DNA from: Rhyacophila brunnea
Lineage: Eukaryota; Arthropoda; Insecta; Trichoptera; Rhyacophilidae
Length of the DNA: 64,000 nt
Assembly (NCBI GenBank): GCA_022495005.1
Contig: JAGYXB010000661.1
Coordinates: forward strand, 114,403 to 178,402
Reading direction: 5' to 3'
The notes under the pieces were generated by a model that worked only from the letters and a program-made list of their open reading frames with translations, was not told the origin of the DNA and did no database searches. The translations under genes and the position numbers were made by a program. How positions within the stretch are numbered: the first letter of the stretch is position 1; every line of letters begins with the position of its first letter. This document shows, piece by piece, positions 33,990 through 44,345 of the stretch.

Positions 33990-34262
33990 TTATTTTTATT
34001 AAAATTGACGTTTTTTAAAATATAAAACAATCAATTAGTCAAAAATCTTTACTGTATATTATATAAAACTTTATAAACTAAATTATAATAATAAACATGA
34101 CCATAAAATAATATATAATTGTGATCTTTTAACGAATTCACATTTTGTAACTATTTGACTGTAAATAAAAAATATTGTTCTTCTTAATGTTTTTAGACAC
34201 GAATTTATTAATTACAACACTCTAAAATGTAAATGATAAAAAAATGTCTCAAATTGCAGGTA
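33990..34262 (+). repeat. Family L, copy 3
   Basis: It shares CAATTAGTCAAAAATCT, ATGACCATAAAATA and TGTCTCAAATTGCAGG with the copies at 16.9 and 25.2 kb. Confidence 0.65.
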
Positions 34263-34735
34263 CCTTTACCTTAACATAATAATATTATGTTGAGTTACTG
34301 TATCACTTTTAAACTCTCAATAATTGTACAATATTATACAGAGTTAAATTAAATAAAGGCTCAAATGCCACAAAATCAACTGAACACAGATACAAGTCTG
34401 AAAATAAATAAGGGAGTGGGCCACAAAGTTAGATTAGACGAGTTCAAACAGTGTGTACCGCTTTCATAACATAAATGAATGCCTACGTGTTTGTCATGAG
34501 GCCAGACATTTCATACAAAATGGCTTTATATGCGAGTGATACTTTTGTGTTAGGCCCTTTTTACATTATGAATGATGTGAATAGGCTAAATCAACTTTAC
34601 TTCACTGGTACTGTGGCCTTTTCTTCTTTAATCTTATTACTATAGTATAAAATAATATTTTATTACATTTATATTTATATTAAATATCTTAATTTCTTTT
34701 ATTTTGTTATCTGTAAATTCATGGTGGAACTGCCT
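34263..34735. other. Intronic sequence, nothing recognised
   Basis: The stretch just before the hairpin (TAAATTCATGGTGGAA) is shared with 46.75 kb and belongs to family G. The rest is unassigned. Confidence 0.45.
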
Positions 34736-34739
34736 TGTA

Positions 34740-34932
34740 TTGTTGTTTTTATTAAATAAAACGCATTTTTTTTGTAGTACTTATTCCACTTTTAATCAAT
34801 AGATTAGGACCGGTACAATGAAATTTTCAGTTGAAAATGTCCCTCTGAGGTGGACGAAACCGGTCCTAATCTATTGATTAAAAGTGGAATAAGTACTACA
34901 AAAAAATGCGTTTTATTAAATAAATACAACAA
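34740..34932. repeat. Family G hairpin, copy 1
   Basis: Arms of roughly 75 bases (AACGCATTTTTTTTGTAGTA, CTTATTCCACTTTTAATCAA, TAGATTAGGACCGGT) face each other across about 45 bases. The arms are nearly perfect. A related hairpin is at 46768-46985. Confidence 0.85.
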
Positions 34933-34994
34933 TTAAATATCTTAAAAAACTTTGTAACTGTGAACAACTAAATAAATGAAGATTTTGATTTAAT

Positions 34995-35400
34995 ATTGTT
35001 ACGATGGCCGAGTGGCTTACTCGTCGGCTTAGAATGTCGTGGGTCCTAGGTTCGAATCTTGGGTCTGAAAAATACAGTCCTACAAACTTATCTGAAGAAC
35101 GGTCAAAAATGGAACTACGAACTACCATATGGACGCCATTTTGAACACGTCATTCGAATGTCAGATTCTGTCCAGTGGCGGGTCCTGATTGGGTAGTTTT
35201 CAACAGTGGCTCCCCCATCCATTCTATAGATAAGTTTGTAGGTCTGTACACAGTTATTGTTTTTCAATTTGTTTTTAGTCAGAGTATGTACCTAATAGGT
35301 TGAGCAAATGGCTATTATCCATTTCTCGTAAAAAAAATATCTGTTAATACGAACTCTGTTGAGGCCCATATGATGCTGATGAGAGCTGATGCGTTACAGA
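34995..35400 (+). repeat. SINE-1 variant, split by a Tc1/mariner-like MITE
   Basis: The head GATGGCCGAGTGGCTTACTC and B box GGTTCGAATC are clear. After GGGTCTGAAAAATA the SINE is interrupted, and it resumes with TTATTGTTTTTCAATTTGTT and AGTCAGAGTATGTACCTAAT. The head looks even more like a Leu/Ser tRNA than the other copies. The minus-strand ORF at 34916-35128 is an artefact. Confidence 0.75.
35075..35246. mobile_element. Tc1/mariner-like MITE nested in SINE-1
   Basis: 172 bp with ends CAGTCCTACAAACTTATCT ... AGATAAGTTTGTAGGTCTG, flanked by TA on both sides. The TA duplication and CAGT start fit Tc1/mariner. Intact SINE-1 copies give the empty site. No coding capacity. Confidence 0.9.
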
Positions 35401-35515
35401 TATAGTGAGATACTGATAAAAACAAATATATAATTTAATAATAAACCAATCCAGACATTCTTATTTATAATATTTAAATAATAAATAATTCATCTCAGAA
35501 AGGGAATTCGATGTT

Positions 35516-36175
35516 TTTTTCCTTTGTTTTCTTTTTACCATGTCCGATCCTAATAAGATCATATGGGCCTCCACAGAGTAGAAGTTTTGTATGAACAGAT
35601 TTTTGTTTTTACGAGAAATGGATATTAGCCACTTACTTGCTCAACCTATTAGGTCCATACTCTGACTCCAAACACAAATTGAAATACAATGTGTATTTGA
35701 GTCGCCTAGAGTCATAACTCACATTTTGCGATTATGTCATTGTTGAGTAAAATATGCTAGTGATTCTAAAGGCTGATTTTAAAATATAAAGAAACATTGT
35801 TTGGTATCAAAAGTCACTTTAAATCATGTGAAAATTGTTGATAAAGTCGACTGTTGGAGTCGTTACTCACATTTTTCAATGAATAATGTGAGTTCTGTCA
35901 CCAAGGCTAACCAATCAGGGAGCTATTTCTCATAGGATGCTGTGTGTCTTAGCATTGGGAGTATTATATTGTATATTTAAAAAAAATAATGTAAATCGTT
36001 AATATTCAAGGGAGTTCAATACTTTTTTTTCTAATTGAAAAAAAAACAGTGCTCTGGTTGTTTTTGCGATTATCTCAAAACTCGATTTTTTGGAATATGT
36101 GAGTTTTGACTCTAGGCAACTCATTTGTAAGACCCATAATTCAAACATGGGACCTACGAGTACGACATTATAAAC
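35516..36175 (-). repeat. SINE-1 copy split by a 424-bp TIR element
   Basis: TACCATGTCCGATCCTAATA, CCACAGAGTAGAAG and CAACCTATTAGGTCCATACT run to 35698. The SINE resumes at 36123 with GTAAGACCCATAATTCAAAC, the decayed inverted B box. Confidence 0.8.
35699..36122. mobile_element. TIR element nested in SINE-1, 4-bp duplication
   Basis: Ends GAGTCGCCTAGAGTCA ... TGACTCTAGGCAACTC, with ACTCACAT just inside, are inverted over about 25 bases. ATTT flanks both sides. A 4-bp duplication other than TTAA suggests a Chapaev- or Sola-like superfamily, but this is inference. Internal copies of the ACTCACATTTT motif occur at about 35866 and (inverted) 35885. Confidence 0.8.
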
Positions 36176-36699
36176 CAATAAGTAATCTGGTATAGGTATG
36201 CTTCAGAAGTGTTTTCAAAGTATGTATGTTATAATAAATTAATCTATTGAACTATCTACAATTTATATTATGTATGAATATTAAAAATACAATTTACCCA
36301 TAAATGCAATTTTTTGTTTGAAAAAAAAAATACAAAATAAACCCTGTTGTATCTGTTTCGGCATCTCAAATATTATACAAGCCTGACAGCATTCGGAATT
36401 TTTAAAGTCACTTTTTATATTCAATATAAAAGAGTCAATGGAGAGATATTTGTGAAGAAAAAAATCGTCGCCTGATTGTGACGCATTGACGAAAAACTCC
36501 GTATAATAAAGGACGCTAAAATGACAGCAGTGTGGATTGCTCCGCATTTGCATATTATTCTATTCCAATCAAACATTATTTATTTTGCAGGAAAGTAAAA
36601 CTTACGGAATTAATAATGTAATAATACTTTTTACAGGAGTTTTCTGTATATTTGCAGTATTCTAAAAAAAACGTTTGTCCTAAGCATTAACCCTTAAGG
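36176..36699. other. Intronic sequence, nothing recognised
   Basis: AT-rich. The minus-strand ORF at 36281-36553 is unrecognised. Confidence 0.5.
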
Positions 36700-37080
36700 C
36701 GATACCAGAGTCGCCTAGCGGAAAATACTAAGCTTGCAATTTGAGTTTTAATTGTTGATATTTTACAATTTAAACTATATTAATTAATAATGTATATGTA
36801 ACATGTAAAATGTGTATTTTAAAACCATAAAAAGAAAAATATTTTTTATTTAAGTCAAAGATAAACAATTTAAAAAAAATTATAAAATATGAATTTGTTA
36901 AAGGATTCTATCTTATTGTTTCATATTATTTTATTGACATATTTATTATAAAATATAGTTTATTATGTTTTGTATATTGTAATGAAGAGATTTTTTTCCA
37001 TAGTTTAAATATTTTTAATATTTATTTAAAAAAAAACATCGATTTTTATAAAATCAATATAAATGGGTATAACTCAAACT
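36700..37080 (-). repeat. Family L, copy 4
   Basis: GCGATACCAGAGTCGCCTAG, CGGAAAATACTAAGCTTGC and AAGTCAAAGATAAAC match the reversed copy at 25.2 kb. The end GGCGATACCAGAGTCGCC may be the true terminus of family L. Confidence 0.65.
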
Positions 37081-37402
37081 GGGGAAAACGGTAAGTATGC
37101 AACCCCTTGGGGCAGGCCATCCACCAAATAACTAATTATCTATAGCATTGAAACAACTATTTTTTTCCAAATTGTCGACTGAATGGTTTCTGCTTAACTA
37201 TAGTAAATTTAATACTACATATAAATGACAATAAGAAGAAGAAGAAGAAAGAAGAAGAAGATAAATGTAGCGCCGAAAAAGAATAAGACAAATGGATAAC
37301 ATCCATTTCTTGTAAACAAATATTTGTTTGTAATAATTGAAAGGCAATGAAACAAATGGTACAAATAAACAAAAAAAGGTGTGTGTACATGTACACGAGT
37401 TA
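37081..37402. other. Intronic sequence with (AAG)n microsatellite
   Basis: An (AAG)n tract lies at 37231-37260. The stretch 37295-37377 reappears at 38209-38275, on the other side of elements E and B. Confidence 0.55.
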
Positions 37403-37817
37403 GAAGTTATACTTCTTTGGCGTAACTAAACAAAAACAAAACTTGTGACAACCTAGATTCTTCGACTAGCTCTTAATTATCTTGTTAAATTACACACTCA
37501 AGAAAAAGGACCGCTGATTGGAACGCCGTTGGTTTATTTCTATTCACTTTAACTTATATTACTAAATTAAATAATCATTTCTCGTTGTTTTTATTTGTAA
37601 AGTAACAACTGTCATTCTGACGTTTAATCGTTTGTTTACGTAAGGAATTGCAAATGGCCGACAATAATAAATTCGCTGCCTAGGCAACGGAACAATTCTA
37701 CTATCAGACTTGCGTTTGTATACAGCTGACTGATTCGCAGTTGATTTCATACTGTATGCGAGCGCAGCTCTCAATAATTTCACTCTCTACCAAACGTACC
37801 AAAAGAAGTATAACTTC
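37403..37817. mobile_element. TIR element E, copy 2 (uninterrupted)
   Basis: 415 bp with ends GAAGTTATACTTCTTTGGC ... CCAAAAGAAGTATAACTTC. It includes GACTAGCTCTTAATTATCTT, the empty site for the MITE nested in the 60.3-kb copy, and CGCTGCCTAGGCAACGGAA. The minus-strand ORF at 37562-37783 is inside. Confidence 0.85.
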
Positions 37818-37820
37818 AAT

Positions 37821-38193
37821 AAAGCCTCAATTACATTGAGCTTCTTTACGAGCTGTTTATTGGCGAATTTACAATATGCTTGTAAAGTCGCCCAGTGTAA
37901 TCATCGAATAAGCTAATAAGCAGGTTGTAAACACTCCACCGAGAAAAGTTGAAAGCCGGTCAACTTTACACGCTACACGCCGGCGTATGGGCCTACTGCG
38001 TCTGCGCAGTAGAGCGCAGTACCAGCCTCCCGGTAAAAAAACGAACTACGTTCCGTTAAAATAGTCGCTGGCTTGTGGCTTCTCATCGAATGGAAAGTTT
38101 TGTGTGTAATCATCAAATCGCAGTAGCTGAATCGCCCGCTTTTAAATTTGCCAATAAACAGCTCGTAAAGAAGCTCAATGTAATTGAGGCTTA
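37821..38193 (+). repeat. MITE B, copy 2
   Basis: Inverted ends of 49 bases with one mismatch (AAGCCTCAATTACATTGAGC...). It lies directly next to element E. Confidence 0.9.
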
Positions 38194-39084
38194 AGATAAC
38201 ATCAATTTTTCGTAAATAAATATTCGCTTGTAAGAATTGAAAGTCAATGAAACAAATGTTACAAGTAAATAAATTGAATTGAATTATTGATTTATAAGTA
38301 GCTAAGTATACGTTCCTAACAAGGTTGATTCATATAATATATGTAATAATTCAACAGTCCAGGATCATATATTATTTTCGCCCACGGTCCGCGGGTTCTT
38401 AACATTCAATTTATTATTATAAAAAGGACGTATTCCGAGACGGAGTTAATGGAATGTGAAAAATAAATTGAAAATCAATAGGTAAGTCTCGCAGAGTTCG
38501 CGAGAAATAAAATACTGTGGAGAGGGGTGGGGGGTGACAGACCTGGCATATCTCTTACTGCCCCCCACCCACCGACATCTACAATAATTCATTATTCAGT
38601 TAAAAATAGCGCAAATCCCATTATGAAGGGGTATTAATAATATAACGAAAGGGGAAAGATATCTCTTTAATTACGTTTCCGAGTAATTCAAGATTAGCAA
38701 ACGTTGGCGATGGAATTTTGGCAGTTAAGGGTAGATAATTTTTTCTTAATTTTGAAGACAGAAAGAATTTGATATTTCAAATCTCTACTATATTCCAGTG
38801 TTTTTCAAACAATTTCATTATACTGTCATTTAAATCTGGAAAAAAATCAATACTCCCCGATTATTTTAGTTTGACGTTATTTTTGTATGGATAACGTCAG
38901 TTAGTGAACAGATCATTCAGTCGATAGCCGACTGCACAACCATTTTATGCCAAGCTTTCTTTCTCTCTCTAATCGGTGAAACTCAGCCTCTCTGCATCTA
39001 TCATAATGCTATACGGATGAAATGTATGGAAAATAAATACTCAAAGTACAAACTTTAGGTCCACTCTAAAGTTTAGGTTTTTTA
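38194..39084. other. Intronic sequence, nothing recognised
   Basis: It has a local GC-rich patch with GGGGTGGGGGGTGACAGACC and CCCCCCACCCACC near 38525-38575. No family recognised. Confidence 0.45.
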
Positions 39085-39315
39085 CTATTCCATTTTAGTC
39101 GTTTTTGCGACCCAGGTTTCGCCTTTTGACATCTTCAGGCATTATGCGCACTCACCAATGGTAAATACACACTGACAATGAATACAGTTAATTCTAACTA
39201 AATTCTAAATAATACTAATGTAGGTAAAAACTTTATAACCTACCTATTAAGTCAAGGATCACAATTAAAAAATATAACAAACAAATTATGAATAGTTGAA
39301 GTGTTTGTAAAATCA
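39085..39315 (-). repeat. Family S copy 3, with hammerhead-like motif
   Basis: The reverse of the copy at 13.6 kb: it starts TTTTTACTATTCCATTTTAG and ends TATGAATAGTTGAAGTG. The motif is at 39109-39138. Confidence 0.75.
39109..39138 (-). ncRNA. Hammerhead ribozyme-like core (copy 3)
   Basis: On the minus strand: CTGAAGA, TGTC-AAAA-GGC, GAAA, CCTGGGTC. The catalytic blocks are kept while stem II and its loop have changed (CC to TC, loop GAAA to AAAA). Confidence 0.4.
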
Positions 39316-39843
39316 GAAATTTGACATTGACAAAGGTGAAAATTACTTCACAGTTATACGGGTGATTATAAATAATTATTCTACGAAGAAATATTAAAAA
39401 TAAATAGAGCATAGTTACATCTTTGATACCTATACTTAATGATCAGCTTACCTTTCCTAATAACCCATTGCTATATCGTGTCGACTTATAAGACATTACT
39501 TGGATTACTATTATTTTATTAATGTGTGTTTAAATTAAAATCATGAACCATGAAAGTGGCTAATGTCTAGGTATTTCATGTAAAAACACTTCTTCACTAT
39601 GTAACCCAGATTCTTATAGGAATCTAAAGCCATTTTAAAAAAATCATGTTTTTCACTTATGCATGTCATTATTTGTGATGATACATTTACTTGTATAATA
39701 AAAGTGCATTTAATTAAAACATATCAAGCAAACATACAAAAAAGCAAGTGGCTAATATGCATTTTTCGTAAAAACAAAAACTTTCCATCCAACCTCCTCA
39801 TGTTCTTTTTTTGGGATTGAACGTGGTGACTTAGTATTTCAAA
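39316..39843. other. Intronic sequence, nothing recognised
   Basis: A partial SINE-1-like phrase (AAGCAAGTGGCTAATATGCA) is at 39744-39763. Otherwise nothing. Confidence 0.45.
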
Positions 39844-40510
39844 TGTGTGTTAATTTGAATACGTAAGAACGTAGCATTTTTATTGAAAAATACCATCATA
39901 TCATAATTTGAAAAATACTTTTAAAAATAGGGGCAAAACCTCAGAGTAATGATATAAAGAGAGCGCTAATTTTTTGGCAAAATGAAGCCGTGTTTCTTGC
40001 GTATAACGCACAGTAAAACCTCGATTTTATTATTCTCAACTTAACTATGAAACGTTATACCATCGTGTTGCTTCTCAGTACGGCTACCAAATATAAACGC
40101 AACATAGATAACCATAATATGTTCTACAAAATATTTACTCACCACTAACTTTATATTTAATACAAAAATGATAAATTGTGTGTTAATTTGAATACGTAAG
40201 AACGTAGCATTTTTATTGAAAAATACCATCATATCATAATTTGAAAAATACTTTTAAAAATAGGGGCAAAACCTCAGAGTAATGATATAAAGAGAGCGCT
40301 AATTTTTTGGCAAAATGAAGCCGTGTTTCTTGCGTATAACGCACAGTAAAACCTCGATTTTATTATTCTCAACTTAACTATGAAACGTTATACCATCGTG
40401 TTGCTTCTCAGTACGGCTACCAAATATAAACGCAACATAGATAACCATAATATGTTCTACAAAATATTTACTCACCACTAACTTTATATTTAATACAAAA
40501 ATGATAAATT
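39844..40510. repeat. Perfect 333-bp tandem duplication
   Basis: The sequence 39844-40176 is repeated at 40177-40509 with no difference I could find. It starts TGTGTGTTAATTTGAATACG and ends TACAAAAATGATAAAT. It includes the left part of family I. Confidence 0.9.
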
Positions 40511-40857
40511 TCAGCAACATGTACTCGCAGTTTTTAAATTAATGTAATTAGTTAAATCCATATTTACCGGCTACGTATTTAAAAAATATTTAATTCAACC
40601 GTAGAAATGTATTTAATTTAATAGCGCCTGTACACGTGCATGTATTTACTGTCGACAATAGTGCTTATTTTAAACTATCGTGACAATAACTTTAACACGT
40701 AGAAGTGCTGACTGTCTCTCCAATCTCATTCTTCAAGAGTAAGCGAAACGCGATGTTGTCATTTTATATTACTATTTGACAGGACGTATTGAAAGTCGGT
40801 TAACCTCAAAATAAGCAGTTCGTTATTTTACCGGCAGGTTCGCCATTATCGTTCTAC

Positions 40858-40869
40858 TGCGCAGGCGCA
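40858..40869. promoter_or_regulatory. Candidate NRF-1/erect wing-type site in element C
   Basis: TGCGCAGGCGCA fits the NRF-1 consensus YGCGCANGCGCR exactly. The homologous positions in the other C copies have decayed; MITE B has a one-off variant. Sequence match only. Confidence 0.3.
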
Positions 40870-40990
40870 GATCTTCCTTGCGCATTGCAATTCAGAAGCT
40901 TCCAAACTTGTTTGATTCATGCACGCAATCTTGCCAACTGCAGGATAATACAATATCTGTACCCATACATTTTCTTACTGCGACCAGTAA

Positions 40991-41171
40991 GTGCAAGAAC
41001 GTAGTGGTCGCGTAGGGGCGGCGCGGCAGCGTCTTGCGAAACTCAAACGTATAACCGTGTGTGACATGTTCGTAGACAGTGTATTTTATGGGGCATAATA
41101 CATACGGTTATACGTTTGAGTTTCGCAAGACGCCGCCGCGCCGCGCCCGCCAAATCACTACGGCCGAGCAC
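40991..41171. mobile_element. GC-rich hairpin MITE with TAA duplication, nested in C
   Basis: 181 bp, starting GTGCAAGAACGTAGTGG and ending with the imperfect inverted form. About 45 inner bases (CGTCTTGCGAAACTCAAACG, TATAACCGT) are perfectly inverted. TAA flanks both sides (40988-40990 and 41172-41174). The C copy at 51.3 kb (CAGTAGTAAATCC) shows the empty site. TAA fits PIF/Harbinger-type targets. The minus-strand ORF at 41043-41225 is an artefact. Confidence 0.9.
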
Positions 41172-41275
41172 TAAAGCCATGCACGTGTAAACGGGGTATA
41201 ACGCATAGAGCGGAGATATAAGCATGCCGAATGCTTATTCACTCGCACTTATGTTTCGTTTTTGTTCAGGCCTTG

Positions 41276-41756
41276 GGCAAAACAAGTTTTAAATAATAAT
41301 ATTATTTAAAAAAAAAATTGTGTCTGCCAATATATTATTATTTTACTCCGCGAAAATTGCCTAGTATGTAATATGCTTAAACAATACGTATTGTATTATG
41401 AACGCTATTTACTGATGGAAATCATTTTTGGCAAATGGTATTGCTTACGCGAAAAAAAACTGACTTAAAATATAGTACAAAATGTCAAAGTACGCCATAA
41501 AACGTACATATGTAATATTTCGTCGCAGTCGTTTATGCCAAAATCTTGATAAAAACACAACTTTCGAAACAAAATAAATAAATAAATTTGGTTCATTCAA
41601 TCCGCAATGCGGCCTAACTAACCTCCTTAGTAACTGAATAATATGGTTAATATGCATTCAGTTTAAAGAATACTTGAACCATACATTATGTTATGCAGAT
41701 CTAAACATCCAATGGTCAATGACATGATTAAACATATAATATTATATTCTAATCGA
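41276..41756. other. Intronic sequence, nothing recognised
   Basis: The minus-strand ORF at 41445-41657 is unrecognised. Confidence 0.5.
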
Positions 41757-42117
41757 TTTAAGTTTTGTACTATTCCATTTGAGTAGTTTATTACGACCCT
41801 TAATATTATTGAATATAACTTTTTAATAATAATAACTTTTTAAATACAGGTATCATAGATACATCTCATTAGCTAACTATAGCTATACGTTACCATTGTT
41901 CCCAGAATGTACGATGTTACACCTCTTGAGTGTAGCATTGTTATTGTTTATAATTATTACTAATGATCTATTATTAAGTTATGACGATTTATTATACGCT
42001 TATCGAATGTATTATTATATTATTACTTATTAGTGATAACTGATAAGGTCGAGGTTTTTTAGAAACACTATTCACAATCTGTTTGTTATATTTTTATTGT
42101 GATCCTTGATTTAAGGC

Positions 42118-42445
42118 TATACCTCAGCTGAGGCATGGTCTAAAAAGATCGTGACTAGGCGATGCGCGGATTGCGGGTCGCGGGTGAAAATTACGCAAGG
42201 CGAACGAAATATAGTTTGTCATAAAAGTTCAACATGCGTCCTTTTAATGTTATATTTATTATTATATTCGTAATAATAATAGTATAATCATTGACATGTT
42301 TTCTTTTTTGAGTACACACGTAAAGTTTTTTAGTCATCTTTACACGACTTAATAATATTTTCATCCGACGCCATAACAAAACGAATCGACGTAATTTCGT
42401 TACACATACGGTTGAAAATTATTTGCCGTTTCACTTATGTACGCT
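42118..42445 (-). repeat. Repeat family R, copy 2, nested in S
   Basis: The reverse of 283-632: CAGCTGAGGCATGGTCTAAA on the left, TTGCCGTTTCACTTATGTAC on the right. S copies at 13.7 and 31.3 kb give the empty site. The minus-strand ORF at 42191-42379 is inside. Confidence 0.7.
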
Positions 42446-42562
42446 CCTAATAGGTAGATGATAAAGTTTTTACATACATATTGTATTCATTTGTTATATA
42501 AGTTAGATATTACTGTATTCGTTGTCAGTGTGTATTTCCCTTTTGGTGAGTGCACATAGTGC

Positions 42563-42592
42563 CTGAAAATGCCGAAAGGCGAAATCCGGGTC
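42563..42592 (+). ncRNA. Hammerhead ribozyme-like core (copy 4, damaged)
   Basis: CTGAAAA replaces CTGAAGA, so the invariant G of CUGANGA is lost; the rest (TGCC-GAAA-GGC, GAAA, TCCGGGTC) is kept. It is predicted inactive. Confidence 0.45.
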
Positions 42593-42935
42593 TCAAAAGA
42601 CGACTTAAATGGAATAATACAAAACTTGAATCCATTAGAATTTAAATTCAAGTTCCATCAAGTACCTTCAGTCGATAGTATTTTGATATTATTATACCGT
42701 GTAAAACTGAATTTAAGCACTGTTCGTTTATATACAATTTTAAATTACATACGTAATTAGACTGGAAAACATATAATTTTGAGGCTGAGTGAAAGACAAA
42801 GTATGAAGACTGGTAGTTTATGGTTCTTGTATCATTTTGTATCATCTTGTATCATTTCATAATATATTGAACATACTTAACTTGAAAACATCTCAGATAA
42901 ATACCCACTAGAAAAACATTGTGTCACCCCATTGA

Positions 42936-43190
42936 CACCCACGGTGGCCGCACGGCTTAAGCGTTGGACTATAACGCCGTGGGTTCCAGGTTCGAATCCT
43001 GGGTCTGGCAAGTACACATATTGTTTTTAAATTTGTGTCTGTCAGGGTATGGGCCTAATAGGTTGAGCAAGTGGCTGACATCCATTTCTCGTAAAAAAAC
43101 AAAATCTGTTCATTCAAACCTCTACTCTGTGGAGGCCCATATGATCCTATTAGGATCGGACATGGTCGAAAGAAAAAAGAAAGAAAAAAT
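42936..43190 (+). repeat. SINE-1, full-length copy
   Basis: The head CCCACGGTGGCCGCACGGCT and B box GGTTCGAATCC are followed by CAAGTACACATATTG, CTAATAGGTTGAGCAAGTGG, CTACTCTGTGGAGGCCCAT, AGGATCGGACATGGTCG and an A/G-rich tail. It is the best plus-strand reference for the family. The ORF at 42964-43236 is an artefact. Confidence 0.85.
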
Positions 43191-43510
43191 CATATTTGAA
43201 AAAAATTCGATGCTCGACGAGTTTGAACCCGTATAACCACTGGAATCGCGCCACTGAACATTAATCAATTATGCTACGAGCCTCCTATCTAATGCTAATC
43301 GAATTGCGTTATTACTGAATATCGGTTTTTGTGTATTAAATCAAGGAATATTAATAATTAGGTACCTTAATTATTACTAACCGACGCCCGGGTCTCGCCA
43401 AATATTTAACTTATAACGTCTACTTGAACTTGCTAACAATTTTTAATAAACCATTTCTTTTATTCAACGAATAATTCACAAGATTTTGAGAATGTAACAT
43501 TCCATAATAA
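43191..43510 (-). repeat. Family U copy (tRNA-like)
   Basis: GAGTTTGAACCCGT (inverted B box) is near 43217, and CAATTATGCTACGAGCC is the inverted A-box region. It continues to CAACGAATAATTCACAAGAT. It directly follows the SINE-1 tail. Confidence 0.7.
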
Positions 43511-44345
43511 TGAACATACATAACTCGAGGAACACAAATGATAATTTTGGCGGGAAGATAAATAATTATAGTACTAATTTCATAACCAAATATTATATGA
43601 TACCTAGCTACTGGAATTTGTATATAAGTAATAGTAGTAGATAAGTATTATATGAAATTGTATTATTATTCAATAAAAATAGCAATGCGAATGAAAAAAA
43701 ATGCTCTAACAACATTTTTATTCCAACATAAATGAGATCGTTGCTTTTAAAATGTAAAAGACGCCGCTCATTATAAATGGCAGCTGGCGCGATGACGTAT
43801 AATGTTTCACAATGACTCGTAACTTTTCCTTTTCGGTGTACAAAGTTGATATTTGCAAAGGTCACAAAGGCCTTCTGGAAAAACGTTTTAACATTTCCGA
43901 GTGAACAGACTATACACAACAATATAATGGTACGATAGCGCGGGCGGCATGGGCTATATTTTATAATATGTAACGGGGAAACCCGGCGGTTTCAAAAGTT
44001 TTTTTATTTATGTTGGCACCACGCGTTTGTCGTTCACAATAATATAAAAAAAATACTAATCAATCGTACGACCGTACATACTGTATAAAAATCCTCAATA
44101 AAGAGTATCTACTAATAAAATAATAATGAGTTAATGTGAATGCATACATACTTTGGTAATTTTAGTTTTATAAAAGGTAAATTATCACGGTGAATTAAAA
44201 TATAAACTATAAAAAGTAAAAAAACTAAATTACTATATTTTTAGAATAGTCTAAAAAAGGTTTTTCTTTAAATTAATTAGGTAGATATTAAAATTTTTGG
44301 TGCCAATTAAAAAGTTTTCACTGATTAATTATCAAATATTAATAT
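43511..44345. other. Intronic sequence, nothing recognised
   Basis: The minus-strand ORF at 43608-43922 (104 codons) has hydrophobic stretches but resembles no family I know. Confidence 0.45.

Larger units (their letters stand above)
40621..41200 (-). mobile_element. TIR element C, copy 2, with nested hairpin MITE
   Basis: ATAGCGCCTGTACACGTGCA on the left, TGCACGTGTAAACGGGGTAT on the right. The interior (CTTCCAAACTTGTTTGATTC) matches the other copies. It is longer than they are because of the insertion at 40991-41171. Confidence 0.8.
40510..41275 (+). repeat. Family I, copy 2, split by element C
   Basis: ATTTCAGCAACATGTACTCG (40508-40527) continues the family; after the insertion of C it resumes at about 41201 with GCGGAGATATAAGCATGCCG and ATGCTTATTCACTCGCAC. 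Confidence 0.65.
41757..42680 (+). repeat. Family S copy 4, with inverted ends, split by element R
   Basis: The most complete copy. It begins AAGTTTTGTACTATTCCATT and ends with the inverted form AATGGAATAATACAAAACTT, so S has partly inverted terminal repeats. Element R interrupts it between CCTTGATTTA and AATAGGTAGATGATAAAG. The motif is at 42563-42592. The ORF at 42569-42760 is an artefact. Confidence 0.75.

Noticed and set aside
39844..40510. CRISPR-like or satellite array
   Set aside because: Only two units of 333 bp; this is a simple tandem duplication.
42936..43015. Functional Ser/Leu tRNA gene
   Set aside because: The tRNA-like head recurs with the same long non-tRNA tail in many copies, and the anticodon arm does not fold properly: it is a SINE.
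43608..43922. Possible small membrane protein (minus, 104 codons)
   Set aside because: AT-rich DNA gives hydrophobic frames by chance, and there is no signal, domain or splice context.
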